NCBI GenBank assembly: GCA_916048095.2
Contig: OU696595.1
Span: forward strand, 2,110,795 to 2,174,794
From: Sacculina carcini
Lineage: Eukaryota > Arthropoda > Thecostraca > Sacculinidae
Direction of reading: 5' to 3'
Length of the DNA stretch: 64,000 bases
The notes under the pieces: generated by a model
The model's input: only the letters and a program-made list of their open reading frames with translations
Databases searched by the model: none
Told to the model about the DNA's origin: nothing
Made by a program: the position numbers and the translations under genes
Shown: positions 44,411 to 58,091 of the stretch, one piece after another
Numbering within the stretch: position 1 is the stretch's first letter
Layout of the letters: the number at the start of each line of letters is the position of its first letter

Positions 44411-45449
44411 CGCCAAGCGAAAAAGTAATCAGCAGTACTCTGACAAACAAGGACAGCTTTATATAGCACACAAACACGAACACAACAAAGCCAATAATTG
44501 TTGGAATTTCCAGTGTATTCTAGAAGCTTTTTTGAATCAAACGCGTCATATATGTCGTAGTCCTTGATACACACACAAATATTCTATAATAACATCAATG
44601 AATCTGAAAAGAAGAATATATATGAAAATAATTAATGATATATTTCAAATAGCATTTTGTTATTCATTCGCTTCACCAATTTATTTGTCATGCTGCCAAG
44701 CAATTCCCGCGAAATTTACCACGATTTATTGGACTGTATATTTGAGCTTGTGCATGATTGTATATATTCTTCTCAAATAAATAATGAAAAAAGACACTGA
44801 GAAAATAATTTGCAAATTGACTATTGGAAAAAATTAAGCTCAGACTGCGAATAAGTATAGATCCTTTTAGGATAAAACGTTTCCAAATATATAAAAACAA
44901 ATGCAAGAATAAATAAAAAGATGTATCAATGTTGTTTTAAGAATATTTTAAAATATACTATATAGCAGAGACATTGGTTCCAGGAAAAATATGAACATGT
45001 GCTCACAAAGAAATGCTTAGCTAATCAGTTAACAATTTGTTAACCATGAAACCAAAACTGATCTGTTTTAGCACAAATAAAAAATAGCGAATACACGAAA
45101 TGTGAAAATCAAAATAAATGGTGAATCATATAGTATCAAGTTTTAACGTGTGGAACACATTATACTTGACACAAAATCTCGTATAATTCATACACAATCT
45201 ATTATATGGCCTCATTATTGACGCTAAAAGTGATTCACCGACATCGCAATTATATTTACTACTCTGCCAGTTTTGATAGTGGACATCTTTCTTGCAATTG
45301 TATAAATCTGGCATCACTGCTTCTTAATCTATCTGGAAATTCGTGTGTGTGTGTTAGTGTGTGTGTGTTAGTGTGTGTGTGTGTTAGTGTGTTCTTGCTC
45401 CCGACGTTACCGCGTCACAACTTTCCTTCAGCAAAGTTGAGTCACCGCC
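44411..45449. promoter_or_regulatory. Shared upstream region of ZFAND2B-like (-) and microprotein (+) genes
   Basis: About 1.04 kb separates the two start codons, which point away from each other. It is A/T-rich with GT-rich sequence at 45342-45390 near the microprotein start. No CpG-rich block or TATA box can be asserted. It must contain the 5' UTRs and promoters of both genes. Confidence 0.45.
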
Positions 45450-45617
45450 ATGGAAACACCTGACAACACAACAGAACCGAACAAGTGGGTGCTGTGTTTG
45501 TGTGTTTCTGTGTTTGTGTTTGTGTGTTTCTGTGTTTGTTGAGTTTGCTCGGGTTGGCTATTATCTTACGTACAGGCTGCATCGCACCACTGTCTGTGTG
45601 TTTGTGTGTGTGTGTGT

Positions 45618-45666
<49 letters not shown>

Positions 45667-46128
45667 TGTATTATTGTGTATGTGTGTGTGTGTTTAATAT
45701 TAACGAAGTTTTATATTTAATAAATGAAAATATAAGAATCACATTTCAGAGTTAATTTTTTAAAGTTCTGTTTACTAAGTAAGTAAGGAGTAGTAAGTTT
45801 ACTAAGGATTTAATACCATATTTACTGCATGTGAATTGTATTTGGGCTCTCTGCTGATTTTCTGGATTTTTTGGTATAAAATGTAATTATACCATGCAAC
45901 CATGATAGACTTATAGCAACTGAAACTGCAAATTGCAATTTTCAATTAGTCTTTGTGCATGTTTGCTGACATAAATTATGGTGTCATTTTGTGCGCAGAG
46001 TGGTCGTGGTCATGGATTACCTGCTACTCACAGGACTCGGGCTGGTTTTTGTATTTGGATTGATTATTTGTGTATTGGCCATCGTTCAGGCTATTTATAG
46101 GGAAATCCAATTTTCAAGGAAAAAGTGA
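45450..46128 (+). CDS. 54-residue single-pass membrane microprotein, two exons
   Basis: Exon 1 is 45450-45484, starting in a strong Kozak context (CACCGCCATGG), donor GTGGGT at 45485. Exon 2 is 45999-46128 after TTTTGTGCGCAG. Phase 2 closes exactly. The protein begins METPDNTTEPNKVVVV, has a hydrophobic stretch LLLTGLGLVFVFGLIICVLA (residues about 19-38), and ends QAIYREIQFSRKK. An NTT sequon precedes the membrane segment and a basic tail follows, suggesting N-out, C-in topology. AATAAA lies 13 bases after the stop. I do not recognise the family. Start, splicing and poly(A) signals together make it a credible gene. Confidence 0.62.
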
Positions 46129-46140
46129 TCACGACTGATA

Positions 46141-46146
46141 AATAAA
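46141..46146 (+). terminator. Poly(A) signal AATAAA of the microprotein gene
   Basis: Canonical hexamer 13 bases after the TGA at 46126-46128. Confidence 0.6.
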
Positions 46147-46223
46147 ATTGCAACTGCTTGCAACTGCTGTTATTATATGCGCCTTGTTGAATAATCTAGT
46201 TGTATGCACTTATGGACACTGCA

Positions 46224-46229
<6 letters not shown>

Positions 46230-46318
<89 letters not shown>
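46230..46318. repeat. GT microsatellite
   Basis: About 43 uninterrupted GT units. Confidence 0.96.
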
Positions 46319-46320
<2 letters not shown>

Positions 46321-46675
46321 AAAGACAATCAAATATACCCTCGAACATGGTTGTCACTCGTTGTGATCTACTTCATCTACTTCTTTTAATCAAGAGCGTG
46401 TTAGCAGACATTTTGAAATTAAATTCGAGTCTAATAGCTCAATTATCTCCAGTATGTGTGTGTGTATGTGTTGGATGTTCATGTTGAATTATGCCATTGT
46501 TTATATATTAATATTAATGTCAGTGTTTATGCACATATTGACAATTATTTTAATGTATTCAAGAGTCAAGTTTGTCCACGATCGTGGAGCAGATACTTGA
46601 AGAATGGAAACATTATTTCAACGTCTACAAACGTGATTGCAGCATATTCAACCAGTGGAAAAATAGTTACATCTG

Positions 46676-46815
46676 AATGAGACACAGATCTAAACTAAGA
46701 CACAGATCTAAACTAAGACACAGATCCTAATCGAAACACAGATCTAAATTAAGACAGATCCTAATTAAGACACATATATCATTTAAGACATAGATCCAAA
46801 TTATGACACATATCC
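46676..46815. repeat. 20-bp tandem repeat (GACACAGATCTAAACTAA)
   Basis: About seven degenerate copies; the first two are nearly identical and later ones vary (ATCCTAATTAAGACA). Confidence 0.85.
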
Positions 46816-47543
46816 AAGTTTGTCCCCTTCAATAACCTGAGCAATTTTTCAGTTGCACAAACTCTCAAACACAAAGTTGTCTCGCGCGCGCCCATTTTCA
46901 CCAGGAACTGGATTTATGCTGTGTACAGTGTTTATAGTGAGCTTAGGGAGTAATACTTTCTCTTCTGCTATTGATTAAATCATGTGAGGCAATATCGAAA
47001 ACTTCGATATCGTAAACACAGAGCCCTGTGTTGCCCACGTATTATTAAACGACACCTCCAGTTGGACGGGGGAAAATGGATGGACATTTTGTAAAATAGA
47101 CTGCATGCCGCTCGAATAGAGGTTTTACGGTACACACACACATGTGTGTGTATGTGTGCGTGCGTGTGTGTGTGTGTGTGTTTCGTTCCCAAGCATTTGA
47201 ACATTTTTTTACGAGGCTCGTAATCTGATATGATAATCTGGTTATCTGTGTACATCACTCTGGTATCGTTTGTAGACAGGCACATAATCACACTAATTGC
47301 AGTGCACAGCAAGAGCGAGGCTTTCAACACGTGGCTTGCATTGCAACTCCTGCATCATTCATGCAACATTCTGCCTGTGCCGATCACTTGATATTAGAGT
47401 TGCATAGTTGCACGCTATTTCTGTGCTTCGTGTATTGCACACACACACATACATACACACACGCACATACAGACACAGACATACAGACGCACACACACAC
47501 ACACATACACACACACACACACATACATACAGACACATATACA

Positions 47544-47575
<32 letters not shown>

Positions 47576-48149
47576 GACACACACACACACACACAAACAC
47601 AGCCAGACACACCCTTGCCTGTGTGTTCACTGTCCGTAATTCGGTGTGTGTTGGCTGTCAAGTGGACAAAAGCAACGAATCGGAGGGGTTTGGAGATTCG
47701 GTCCTGACAGACCTGAGCCAATGCACACGACAGCATTCCTGCCCAAAAGCTGCAAAACCTATAAGAACCAGCTCTAATTAGGTCACAATATTCAGTCACT
47801 TCAAACTATTACGCAATCTTATTTGCTAAGTTCACTAATCCTACAAGATTAACTGCTATTGTATAGTTTTCTAGGAAAAAAAGTATCCTAATTTTCGATC
47901 GATTTCATCAACAAAAAAAACTATAAAACGATTGTGTCATATTGTTAACTTTAACTTGCTAACTGTTTGCAAATGTTGACATGACATTTCGACCATGTTC
48001 TCGATTATGAATGTTTGTACGAAACCCAGGTGTGAATTCCAAGTGTATTGTTTTCGTTTTCGTCGAGATACACACTGACACTCACACTGACACACACTCA
48101 CTGACACACTGACACACACTGACACACACACACACTGACACACACACAA

Positions 48150-48284
48150 TCAAGGCGAGATAATACTGCGCACGATGGTGGCTATTATCATAAGCAGAAG
48201 ACCCAGCATCATAATACATCCAGAGCCCAAATTAATGTAGCTCAATATTTGCATGGAATCCACACCTCTTGCTTTCTTAGCCAT
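48150..48284 (-). CDS. Possible 44-residue membrane microprotein (or terminal coding exon)
   Basis: On the reverse strand an acceptor (GT run, TTTTTTGTGTGGCAG) ends at 48290. Six bases into the exon ATG opens a frame of 44 codons to TGA at 48152-48150. It begins MAKKARGVDSMQILSYINLG and continues with the hydrophobic run CIMMLGLLLMIIATIV. A 5' non-coding exon is implied but not identified, and no AATAAA is evident close by. It could be an independent gene or the end of a longer one. Family not recognised. Confidence 0.42.
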   Translation of the reverse strand: MAKKARGVDSMQILSYINLGSGCIMMLGLLLMIIATIVRSIISP

Positions 48285-48292
48285 GATTTCTG

Positions 48293-49949
48293 CCACACAA
48301 AAAACACACACACACACATACACACACACACTATAGCTTTTCATAATCGAAATGAGACTTTAAATGTTATTGCCTGTTGTCATTCTCGTTGTGAAATTTT
48401 GTTTTCTACCTGTCCTTCGTTGAATGTTATGACTGGTGCCATAAAACGCGCCATTCATGCATGACACAAAACCATAACCACTTCACCAGAATCAAAGCCG
48501 ATCGAATCCGAATCCGAATCTTCCAAGACGGATGATATTCTTCAATGAATTTGTTGTTCATATTTCATTTTTCATGGCAAGTAAACCAGCTATTGAAGAT
48601 TATGGGTTATTTTGGAATTCGATGCACTATATATGTGTGTTTGAACCAACCACCTCTCAACACTTTTAATAAATGGTTATTTAGCAGTTCTTCGTTTGAA
48701 CCGAATGTTGAATAATTTTTAAACAAAATAATGACACGGCTTCAACTCAAACACAAATAAAAAAATGATATTGTTATTTGCCAAATTCAGTAATTCCAAC
48801 CTACCGTATCAGGTTTGTTCCAAGGCGGGTGTATACAGCAGAGCGAATATAGAGCGAATGCTCAAATAATACACCTGCACAGGTTTGTATGTGCTGTCTG
48901 TAGGTAAAAATATCTCTCTCGATTGCCAATAAAATATATTTCAATATTTTCGTCGAAGAAATTGAAAATATGAAGTCCATTTGTTTAGTTTTGATATATA
49001 ATCACTTGTTTATATATTTGTTTAATTAATTGCTATGCAATCAATTAATTACACAATAACCGATACAAGAAATATTAAATTATACATATTTTATTTTGAA
49101 TAAATACAAGCTCATACACGCTAACTGCTTCAATGTCAAATTTGCATTAGATTGATATATTTGACAAAAATGGCTATAAATTACAATTATGAACATGGTG
49201 AACAAGAGACGATCTCGGTGCCGCCCTGTGTAGAATGTCTTAGGTTGTTCATCATTTTTGCAATTTTCAGCTATAAAGATGTGGTTTTGTGTTGTTTTTT
49301 AGCTTACAATAAGATGTAGATTTGCTTAAATTAAAAGAATATTGCTCAATAAGTTATGGTCAGCGCGATTCACTAGTAATTGGCGGTAATACTGAACTGA
49401 TAATACAAACACGTTTGTTGGGCTGGCAATCTTTTTGAGTTGATTGGAAAATCTGAAACAATGTGTCATGCAATTTTTCATAATGATTACGTTCTGAGAG
49501 TTCTACTTTGTTGGGAAATATAAACAAAATAACTGTTGAATTTACAAAATCAAACACGAAAGTATGAAAGCAATATTTGGTTGTTTTCCCAGATTTTGTC
49601 AATTTTGTCTTTTAATTTTGGCCAGAATTGCTTGAATGTGTATATTTTAAGTATAATAAAATGATTCATGGACTGTTTAGCGGCTTTGTCAGCTGTGATG
49701 TTAGTCGGGTGTGATTCACTAGCAGAACAGATTCATTAGTTTGTCATTGTCTGGATTACTGCTTCTGCTGATAATTCTGATCGATCGATCGCAGTGCTCG
49801 CTTGCGCCAATGCTCACTGTGTACCAGTAAGACACTGTGTACCGCTCACTGTGTACCAGTAAGACAGAGCTGTGATCCTGGTGTCAGTGTTCAATCACTG
49901 ATCTCTTGTGCTTGGGAAACGTCTTTGATATCAGAGCCCGGGACACACC
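48293..49949. other. Spacer upstream of the ARHGAP-like gene
   Basis: A/T-rich. GCTCACTGTGTACCAGTAAG is duplicated at about 49811 and 49842, in what is probably the promoter/5' UTR of the ARHGAP-like gene. A reverse-strand open frame at 49602-49360 has no recognisable domain. Confidence 0.45.
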
Positions 49950-52900
49950 ATGAAGAAACAATTTTTCCGCGTGAAACAGCTGGCCGATCAGGCGATTATG
50001 CGGTGAGACACTCATTATCTCCGCTCTTTTCACCACCATTCATTTATTTCTGCTCATTTGACCCTTCGTTTTTCTCTCATCGTTATCTTTTCTTCATTTC
50101 TGTTTTTCATTTTATTCTTTGTCATTTCTTTCTTCTTTATTGTTGTTCTTTGTTTATTTGTTATATCATCCTGTAGCAGCACCAAATACAGCGCGTACAA
50201 AACGATGTGTATTGGTGGCTCGTAACTATGTAACTAGTGGTAATGATAGAACTGAATGAAAGCTGACATGACACACACTGAACACACAGACATATCGTTA
50301 CATGCATGCACACAAGTGAACTTGACACCCACACACAGACACACAACACACATACATACAACTGCATCCATACACACGCATGACTCATACAGACGAGTGG
50401 CTATTACTGGCAGCCAGTGGTCTTCAACCTCAGACCGGCCACAGCCCCCCTCAGGTGCTGTGCTCCGACTGCAAGAAGCGGCGAGGCGGTCGCACGGGTC
50501 TGGAGCGCCGAGGCCATACGATGCGAGCGGGATGTCATGCACCGGTAGATGAACCGGAATCAGCCGGTTCAGTCGTGGGAGTGGACGCTGAAACCGCGGG
50601 AGAATCGGGCGGTGAGTTGACAACATCACCTGGCGGATCTTGTTCGGCTCTTTCCAGATGTGCCGGCTTGAGCCTGTCGATGGCCACGGCGTCTGGTTTA
50701 CCACGATTGTCTATCGTGAATGGCTTGTCGTCACGCTGCAACACGGCGTAGGGACCCTGGTAATGTGGTGTCAACGGGGTCCTGTGACCGTCGACCCGGT
50801 TGAAGACGTGGGAGGCCTTGTTCAAGGAAGGAATGGTTTTTCCGTTCCGCTACGTTGCCACGATGTCGATACAGGCTTCAGATCAGCAAACGACTGAACC
50901 AAGCGACGAGCCGTTTCGCTTGTCGGGAATGCGTGACTGCCTGTAAAAAACTGGCTAGGCAGCCGCATCTTTTCACCCAAGGCCAGCTCGCTTGGTGATG
51001 CACCGATGTTTGGCTTCAGCGACGAACGCATGCCCATCAACACGACCGCAAGTGCCGACGACCACTTGACTTTATCACAGACGGCGGCTGTCAAAGACGC
51101 CTTGAGCTGTCGATGAATGCGCTCGATGAGGCCGTTTTGTTGGGGCATGTAGGAGCACGTCGTTCTAATCTGTACACCAAGAAGGGTCCATAGCTCTTTC
51201 CATGAATCGGACACAAATCGCCGACCGCGATCCGAAGCAATCGATAAACACATGCCGAAACGAGACACCCAGTCCAACAGGCATTTGGCGCAGGTTGCGG
51301 CTGTAGCCTCGTTGAGTAACGGACCGCTTCCGGGTAACGAGTGAACCTGTCGATTATGGTGAAAATATAGCGGTACACGTCTACTTCTGGAAGAGGACCG
51401 ACAATATCGACGTGAAGGCTCTCGAATCGACTTGTTGGTAGTGGAGGACGTTTCAGAGGTGCCCGTTGATGACGGGTAACTTTGCACTGTTGACAACGCA
51501 TGCAGGTTCTTGTCCATGTTGAGAACTTGGCAGCGACTCGCGCGAACACAAAACGTTCAGAAATGAGGCGACGAGTGGCTCGAGCGCTTCGATGGCTCAT
51601 GTTATGAAGCTGTGTGAATATGTCGCGTTGCATCACTAGCGGCACCAACGGTCTGTCTACGCCTGTAGAAATGTCAACTAGTATGCTTGCTGGCGATCCG
51701 TCCGATGTGCGTCGCTCAATGGTGAGGGATGGCGAAGAAGCAAGCGCAGCGACATCCGCGCACTTCTGCTGTTCGATTGCCAGTTGTGATTTGTCGAGAC
51801 ACTGTTGGAGTTCGGCGTGAAGTGCAAATGACGACAAATGCGAGACTTTGTGAGGTTGCTCCGATGTGGGACGACTCAAGCAATCCGGGACCACATTATT
51901 AAGGCCACTCACATGTCTAATATCAGTAGAGAACTCGCTCAAAAATGCTAATTTTCGATGTACACGCGGTGATCGCTCGCTAACACTGGTAAAGGCGACC
52001 ACAACTACAAGCCCGGGCGACACTCTAGGAGATGCCGAAAACGTTTCACGGCACTGAAGAGTGCAAACAGCTCTTTGTCTCCGGTGCTCCAGCGCAATTG
52101 AGAACCCAGAAGCATTCGGGAATGAAACGCCAGAGGAACCCATGTGCCCTGTTGCCACTGTAAAATGACAGCGCCCACCGCCGTGTCAGATGCATCCGCT
52201 GCAGCTTTAGTTGGGGCTTTGTCGCTAGGAGAAGCAAGACGTGATGCTCTCGCTAGTGCACATTTGGTAGATTCGAAGGCATGTTGCTGAGGCTCGTCCC
52301 ACACTAATTTTTTCTGTTTGTTCTTGCACACAGCGTGCAGAGGCTGCAGAAGCTTGGCCAAGCTGGGAACGAAGCGGTGAAAATGGTTCACCATGCCGAG
52401 GTAGCGCTTGCACCCGGCGACGTCAGTTGGCGGTGGCATGGCGACCAGATCGGCAACTTTCTCAGGAAGCGGTTCTATGCCGGACGCAGACACTTTCAAT
52501 CCTAGAAATTTAACCCTTGGTTGACCGAAGGAACACTTTTCTGGTTTTACAACAAGATCTGCCGAACGGAGGCGCCGAAACAATTCTTGAAGGTCTTTGT
52601 GATGTTGTGTAGCGTCTGGAGAATGAATCATTATGTCATCAATATAACTGTACACGTTGTTCATGCGACGAAGTACTGTATCCATAAGCCTCTGGAAGGT
52701 TTGAGCAGCGTTTGACAATCCAAACGGCATGCGACGATACTCAGAGGCCAAATGATGTGGTAATGGCGGTCTGCTGTTGGTCAGGTCCTAATACCGGAAT
52801 TTGAGCAAACGCTCGAGCGAAATCCACTGTGCTAAAAATGTGGCGCCGTTCAGTCTGTCAGCAAACGTTTGCAAATGAGGCACAGTGTAGCGACCTGGTA

Positions 52901-55900
52901 CTGTAATTGCGTTGAGACGCTCGTAGCACCCCACCATTCGCAAATACTTGCCTCCATCTTTCTCCACTAGGTGTATGGGGCTGGACCAAGCGGAGGAAGA
53001 TGGTACGAGAATCTCCTGCTCAAGCATGTGCTCAAGCTCACGCTTAGCAGCTGTGAGCTTTGCGGGCATCAGGCGTCTTGGCCGGGCAAATACCGGATTG
53101 CCTTTCGTTATAATACGATGTTCCACACCCGGGACGGTGACGGGCGGAAAATGTGAGGGTGGTGCGCAGAGCGCTCTGAATTCTTCAGAATTGCTGACAC
53201 CCGAGAACCCAGGGCCGTCGCGATGTGCAGGATGAGTTTGGCTAACGTGTACGACAGCGGGATGATCATGCTTCGCCGGAAGAGCTGGATTTGTAGACAG
53301 ATACGTCGTGCTGTCCACCAATACCTTCTTCTTGAAGTCAATGACCAATCCGAATTCCCTGAGGAAATCGGCTCCAAGTATTGGGGTAGTCACTGCAGCG
53401 ACCAAAAACGAACATTTGTATGTGCGACCGAGACCGAGGTCAATTAGATTCTCACAGCGAACGTCAAACACCGGAATGAATGACCCGTTGGCGGCACGAA
53501 GAGTTGGAGACTGCAAGGGTGGAGGAGGCTTAGGACCCACAGGCAACAAGGAAACCTCCGACCCACTATCGACCAGGAAACGACGACCTTCGGTGTCAAC
53601 CACATACAGTAGTGGACACTCGCTGTTGCAACCTGTAACGGCCCTCACTGCCGGCTGCTCGAGGCGTTTCCCGACATGTCTGAGGTTAATGTGCATCGGC
53701 CAAGGCATCTCCGTACTGCCGGCCCGAAGCGTCGGTGGAGTCGGCACCAGCGGTCTACAAAGTCAGCTGAACTTGCAGGTTGCTGAGGAAATCGTGGCCT
53801 AGTCGACTGAGGCTGCAGCGCATTGGACGTTCTGGTTGCTGCCAGTACACTCGCACTACAGTACAGTACACGGGTGATGATGTGCCAGCCATTCTCTGCA
53901 CATCATCTGAAGGCTCACAGGCAGCCAACACAAAAATGCTTCGCGGACTATTTCATGATCCGTATCATTGGGGTATAGGGCCGCTAAGTCCGCGTTCAGC
54001 TCAGTTGGTTTCCGTGAGCCCAACTCGCGTGGAAGGCTCTCAAAACGCTGGAAATGCTCTGAAGCAGTGAGATGAAGCCGTGAACGTAACCGCCTCGTCA
54101 ACTCGTTGTAGCATGACGTTCCCAGGGGGCCGGTCACCAAGTCCTTCACGAGTCTGAACTGATCCGGAGGTAATTTCGACAGCAACTTGCGAAATTTGGT
54201 TGATTGCGCTCGCAGTCTGGCGTCAACCGTTAAATTGTCGCACATGGCTATCCATGTGTCGACGTCACTTCGGTCGATACTTGGCAGCTCTACTTTAACT
54301 GCCATGGTGGCACTGCCTTCCTCAGATGTATTCTCCATCTTTGATTCAGATGGGCTGACACTCGGGATCACCAATGTAGCAGCAGCAAATACAGCGCGTA
54401 CAAAACGATGTGTATCGGTGGCTCGTAACAATGCAACTGGTGGTAATGATAGAACTGAATGAAAGCTGACATGACACACACTGAACACACAGACATACAG
54501 TTACATGCATGCACACAAGTGAACTTGACACCCACACACAGACACACAACACACAGACATACAACTGCATCCATACACGCGCATGACTCATACAGACGAG
54601 TGCCTATTACTGGCAACCAGTGGTCTTCAACCTCAGATCGGCCACAATCCAAATATATTCTTTATTTTCCAAGTCGTCCTCAGTTTGAAGGCACAACGAA
54701 GAGTTTACAGCAGGATTTGGATATGATAGAGGAATGGAGCGGGACATGGGGGATGTAGTTTAATGCGAGTAAGTGTCATGTTATGGAGAAAGGTGAAAGT
54801 GCAGAAAGGCCTTCCAACAACTATAAGTTAGGGAAACATATTTTACGGAAAGTTAACGATGAAAAAGATTGAGGAATAATTGTATAAAACAATTTGACCT
54901 CGTATAAACATATTGGGAAAATATCAGCACTAGCATATAGAACGGTAAGGAATATTAGAATAATTTTCAAATACCTAGATGAGGACATGCTGAAAAAGTT
55001 AATGTGTGATATCATTAGGCCCCAGCTAGAGTATGCGTCGGTGGTGTGGTCCCCTCATAAGATAAAGAACAAGCGTAAATTGGAGATAATTCAGAGGACA
55101 GCGACTAAAATGATTGATAGCATGTGTAGTTTGTCGTATGAGGAAAGACTAAAAGTGCTTTGTTTACCATCTTTAGAACAACGTAGGCTGAGGGGCGACT
55201 TGATTAATATTTTTAGACATAGAATAGGTATGCACAAGTTAGATAGGGATAATTGTATAGTTTAGGATAATTCAGGCAAGAGGGGTCATGGAAAAAAACT
55301 GAAAAGGACTAGATGTTTGAGAGATGTTAAGAAGTATAGTTTCCCATATAGGTGTGTTGATGTCTGGAATCAGTTAGGGGAGAATATTGTAGGAGCTAAA
55401 AGCGTAGGAGCATTTGAAGAAAGACTGGATATTGTGTGAAATATTGGGACATTCAGGGAAGATAGGTTAGAGGGTGGGTTTGAGACAGGACAGCACGAGC
55501 ATAGCTCAACTCCTGTGCTAAACAAATATGTGAGTACAAATAGGTGAGTATATGTTGTAAGTTCAGTATTAGTGTGTGTTTATGTGTATTAATTTTGTGC
55601 CCATATATGTGTCTATGTGGCGTGTCAGGGCCGAGAAATCTGACGTGATGGGAGAGGATTTGATTGACACTGAGCGACGAGTGGAATCACTGCGCACCGT
55701 GTGCTCTGCACTGCGCAAAAAACTATCCGATTCTCTTGTTTGTGTGTCTGCCTCATCGTTGCCAACACAACTCTCTTCTGTCGTCTCATTGGGCGGTCTG
55801 GACGCACTCAGCGACGAAATGTCCAAGAAAGTGGTAAGACCCGCAAGTCACTAGCTATTCGACAAAACAAGCTTGAACCAATGAGTTATACTGCTGTAAA

Positions 55901-58023
55901 ACATTGATTCATACAACTTGAAATTCACCGGCTTTCAAAAGCACGCTCTCTCTCACACACACACGCACACACGCACGCACACACATCACAACTGCACTCA
56001 CACTTCGCAAATTACCATAGCTATACATATATTCCAGACTTAGATTTGTGGACTGCGTGGTGTAGTGGTAGCACACCCGTCTCACAAGCGGGAGGTCGGT
56101 GGTTCGAAACCCGGCGGAGTAGAATTTCTTAATTGGGCGAATTCTATAATTCAACAGTCCTTGTTCACCCAGCAGTAAATGATGGTACCAGATATCAGTC
56201 ATGTGTTGTGTCATGCATTTTGGGGAGGTGGTCCTCTCCAATACGTCTTCCGTCCTTGTGGCGTCATAGCGTGGAGAGGGTCGGTTCTGCGGTGACAGCG
56301 AGCTGCACGGGACACACCTGTGTGTGTTCATAAGCTTCGACTTCTTGCCGTGTAGCAGCTGTCACTTAGGCCTTTAACATTAAACCTTTAACCTTGTAAT
56401 CAATCCATAAGGTTTGTTAGATTGTTAGGCTTGTTATCATGATTTGAATGTGCGTTTTAACCGTAGTCGTTGTTACATTTTGTTTGCTATGTGTGTTGTC
56501 TTAATGTAATATAACTGTCTTGATGTATTATAATGGTCTTGATGTATTATAATTGTCTTGTATTTCAATTCAATTTAATTGTATTGCGTGGCAAATATTA
56601 TTATAATTGTATTTTTCTCTGCCTTATCTTCTATTTTCCTATCTACTTGTGAATTTTCTATCTTCTCACATATTCTGCTATGGTTCATTATTATTGCTTG
56701 CTCATTGCTATTATTGTCTCAATCACGTTTGTACTTTGTGTATATGAGCGCCATACAAGTACATTGTAAGTATTAGACTAATACGCCAATTAATGAGATG
56801 AATGCATCCTATGATTAGCATTGTCAAAAGTTATTAAAGGTACTTGTTCACCTAGAGGCCACTTACTTTCATACTAAACCTAAAACAACACAACAAATGG
56901 TATGTGATAATTAATAACAAAAGTTATTACGATACCATAAGGATTGACGTATTTTCTTCCTTCAGAACTGTAAGAAGAAATTATCCTTTTTCAGGGATTA
57001 TAGGTGATTTTAGGTTACTTTTTCTCGAAAATATAATTATTTTCTATGAGTTTTAGGTTACTTTTTTGATAGCCCTAATTATCACATTAAATGACGTCAC
57101 ACATGCAAATGCACGCGACAATGTCAATGTTGTTTTTCTGTGAGCAGAAAAAGTTGCCTCCATATCAAATGGCTGCTGTTATGAAGGAAGCAGCAGAAAG
57201 TCTGGGCTCTCACACTCTGCTCGGGTGAGAACCCAAGAATCTCTATTAATAATTGTATTAATGATTATAAATATAGACTGAAAACTAGATATACGATTAA
57301 ATTAATTTATGTGATTGAAGTTTATTATTGCCGAATTATTATAAAATTTCATATAATGATAATATTCGTAAAATCAAAATGGATTTAAATGATTGACTTT
57401 AAAATAAATCAGTTCATGGATTTTTTCACTCGTAATTTTCTGTTTTTTTGTTTTGTATTTCACTTAAATATCAATTAATAGTAATCATATTGACAAATCA
57501 CATTTGCACATTTGAATATCAAACAACGACAACTGGAAGCGAACGATTGATGTGTACATGAATAATTAAATTTTCACTGTTTTTCAGTGGCGTTTTCGAC
57601 AATTGCGCCGCACTGGAGACACAACTGGCGCTCGAGCGGCTGGAGCACGAGCAGCAGGTGCAGCTGGTTCTGCTCAGCGAGTCCAGCTGTCTCAGACAAC
57701 TGCTAGACTCACAACTGCCTCAATTGGCCAAACAGCGGCGTCAACTCAGCAAACTAACTCTCGACATGGACTCACTGAAAACCAGGCCAGAATAATAATA
57801 TTAATAATATTAATAATAATATTTATAACTCTCGATATGGACTCACTGAAAACCAGACCGGAATTATAATATTAATAATAATTTTGCTATTAATCGTAAT
57901 CATGTGTTAATATTTTTTATCACTGGTAATTTAAATCACTTAATTATAGAAATAATTTTTATAACGGTGATAATACTGGATGTAAATGGTGTATGTGTGT
58001 GTGTGTATGTGTGTGTGTGTGTA

Positions 58024-58091
<68 letters not shown>

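Larger units (their letters stand above)
46147..48149. other. Gene-poor stretch with microsatellites
   Basis: Holds a GT run (46230-46318), a 20-bp tandem repeat around GACACAGATCTAAACTAA (46676-46815), and a CA-rich block (47438-47600). CACTGACACAC repeats (48070-48148) lie just before the next gene. No coding region or TE was recognised. Confidence 0.6.
50172..54646 (-). mobile_element. Ty3/Gypsy LTR retrotransposon, nearly complete, decayed (4475 bp)
   Basis: Two 272-bp LTRs, TG...CA ends, 4-base target duplication ATCC, a TGGTGATCCCGAG primer-binding-like site one base inside the 5' LTR, and a purine-rich GAGGGGGGC tract before the 3' LTR. All pol domains are present in order. It sits antisense in intron 1 of the ARHGAP-like gene. 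The internal region is more G/C-rich than the host introns. Confidence 0.92.

Noticed and set aside
44598..44780. 60-codon + strand frame between ZFAND2B-like and the microprotein gene
   Set aside because: A/T-rich composition, weak start context and no splice or homology support.
49360..49602. 80-codon reverse-strand frame upstream of the ARHGAP-like gene
   Set aside because: No domain, splice context or repeat match could be established.
56047..56120. A functional tRNA-Val gene
   Set aside because: The A and B boxes are tRNA-like, but the sequence continues into a conserved SINE body shared by three copies, and the folded tRNA is imperfect.
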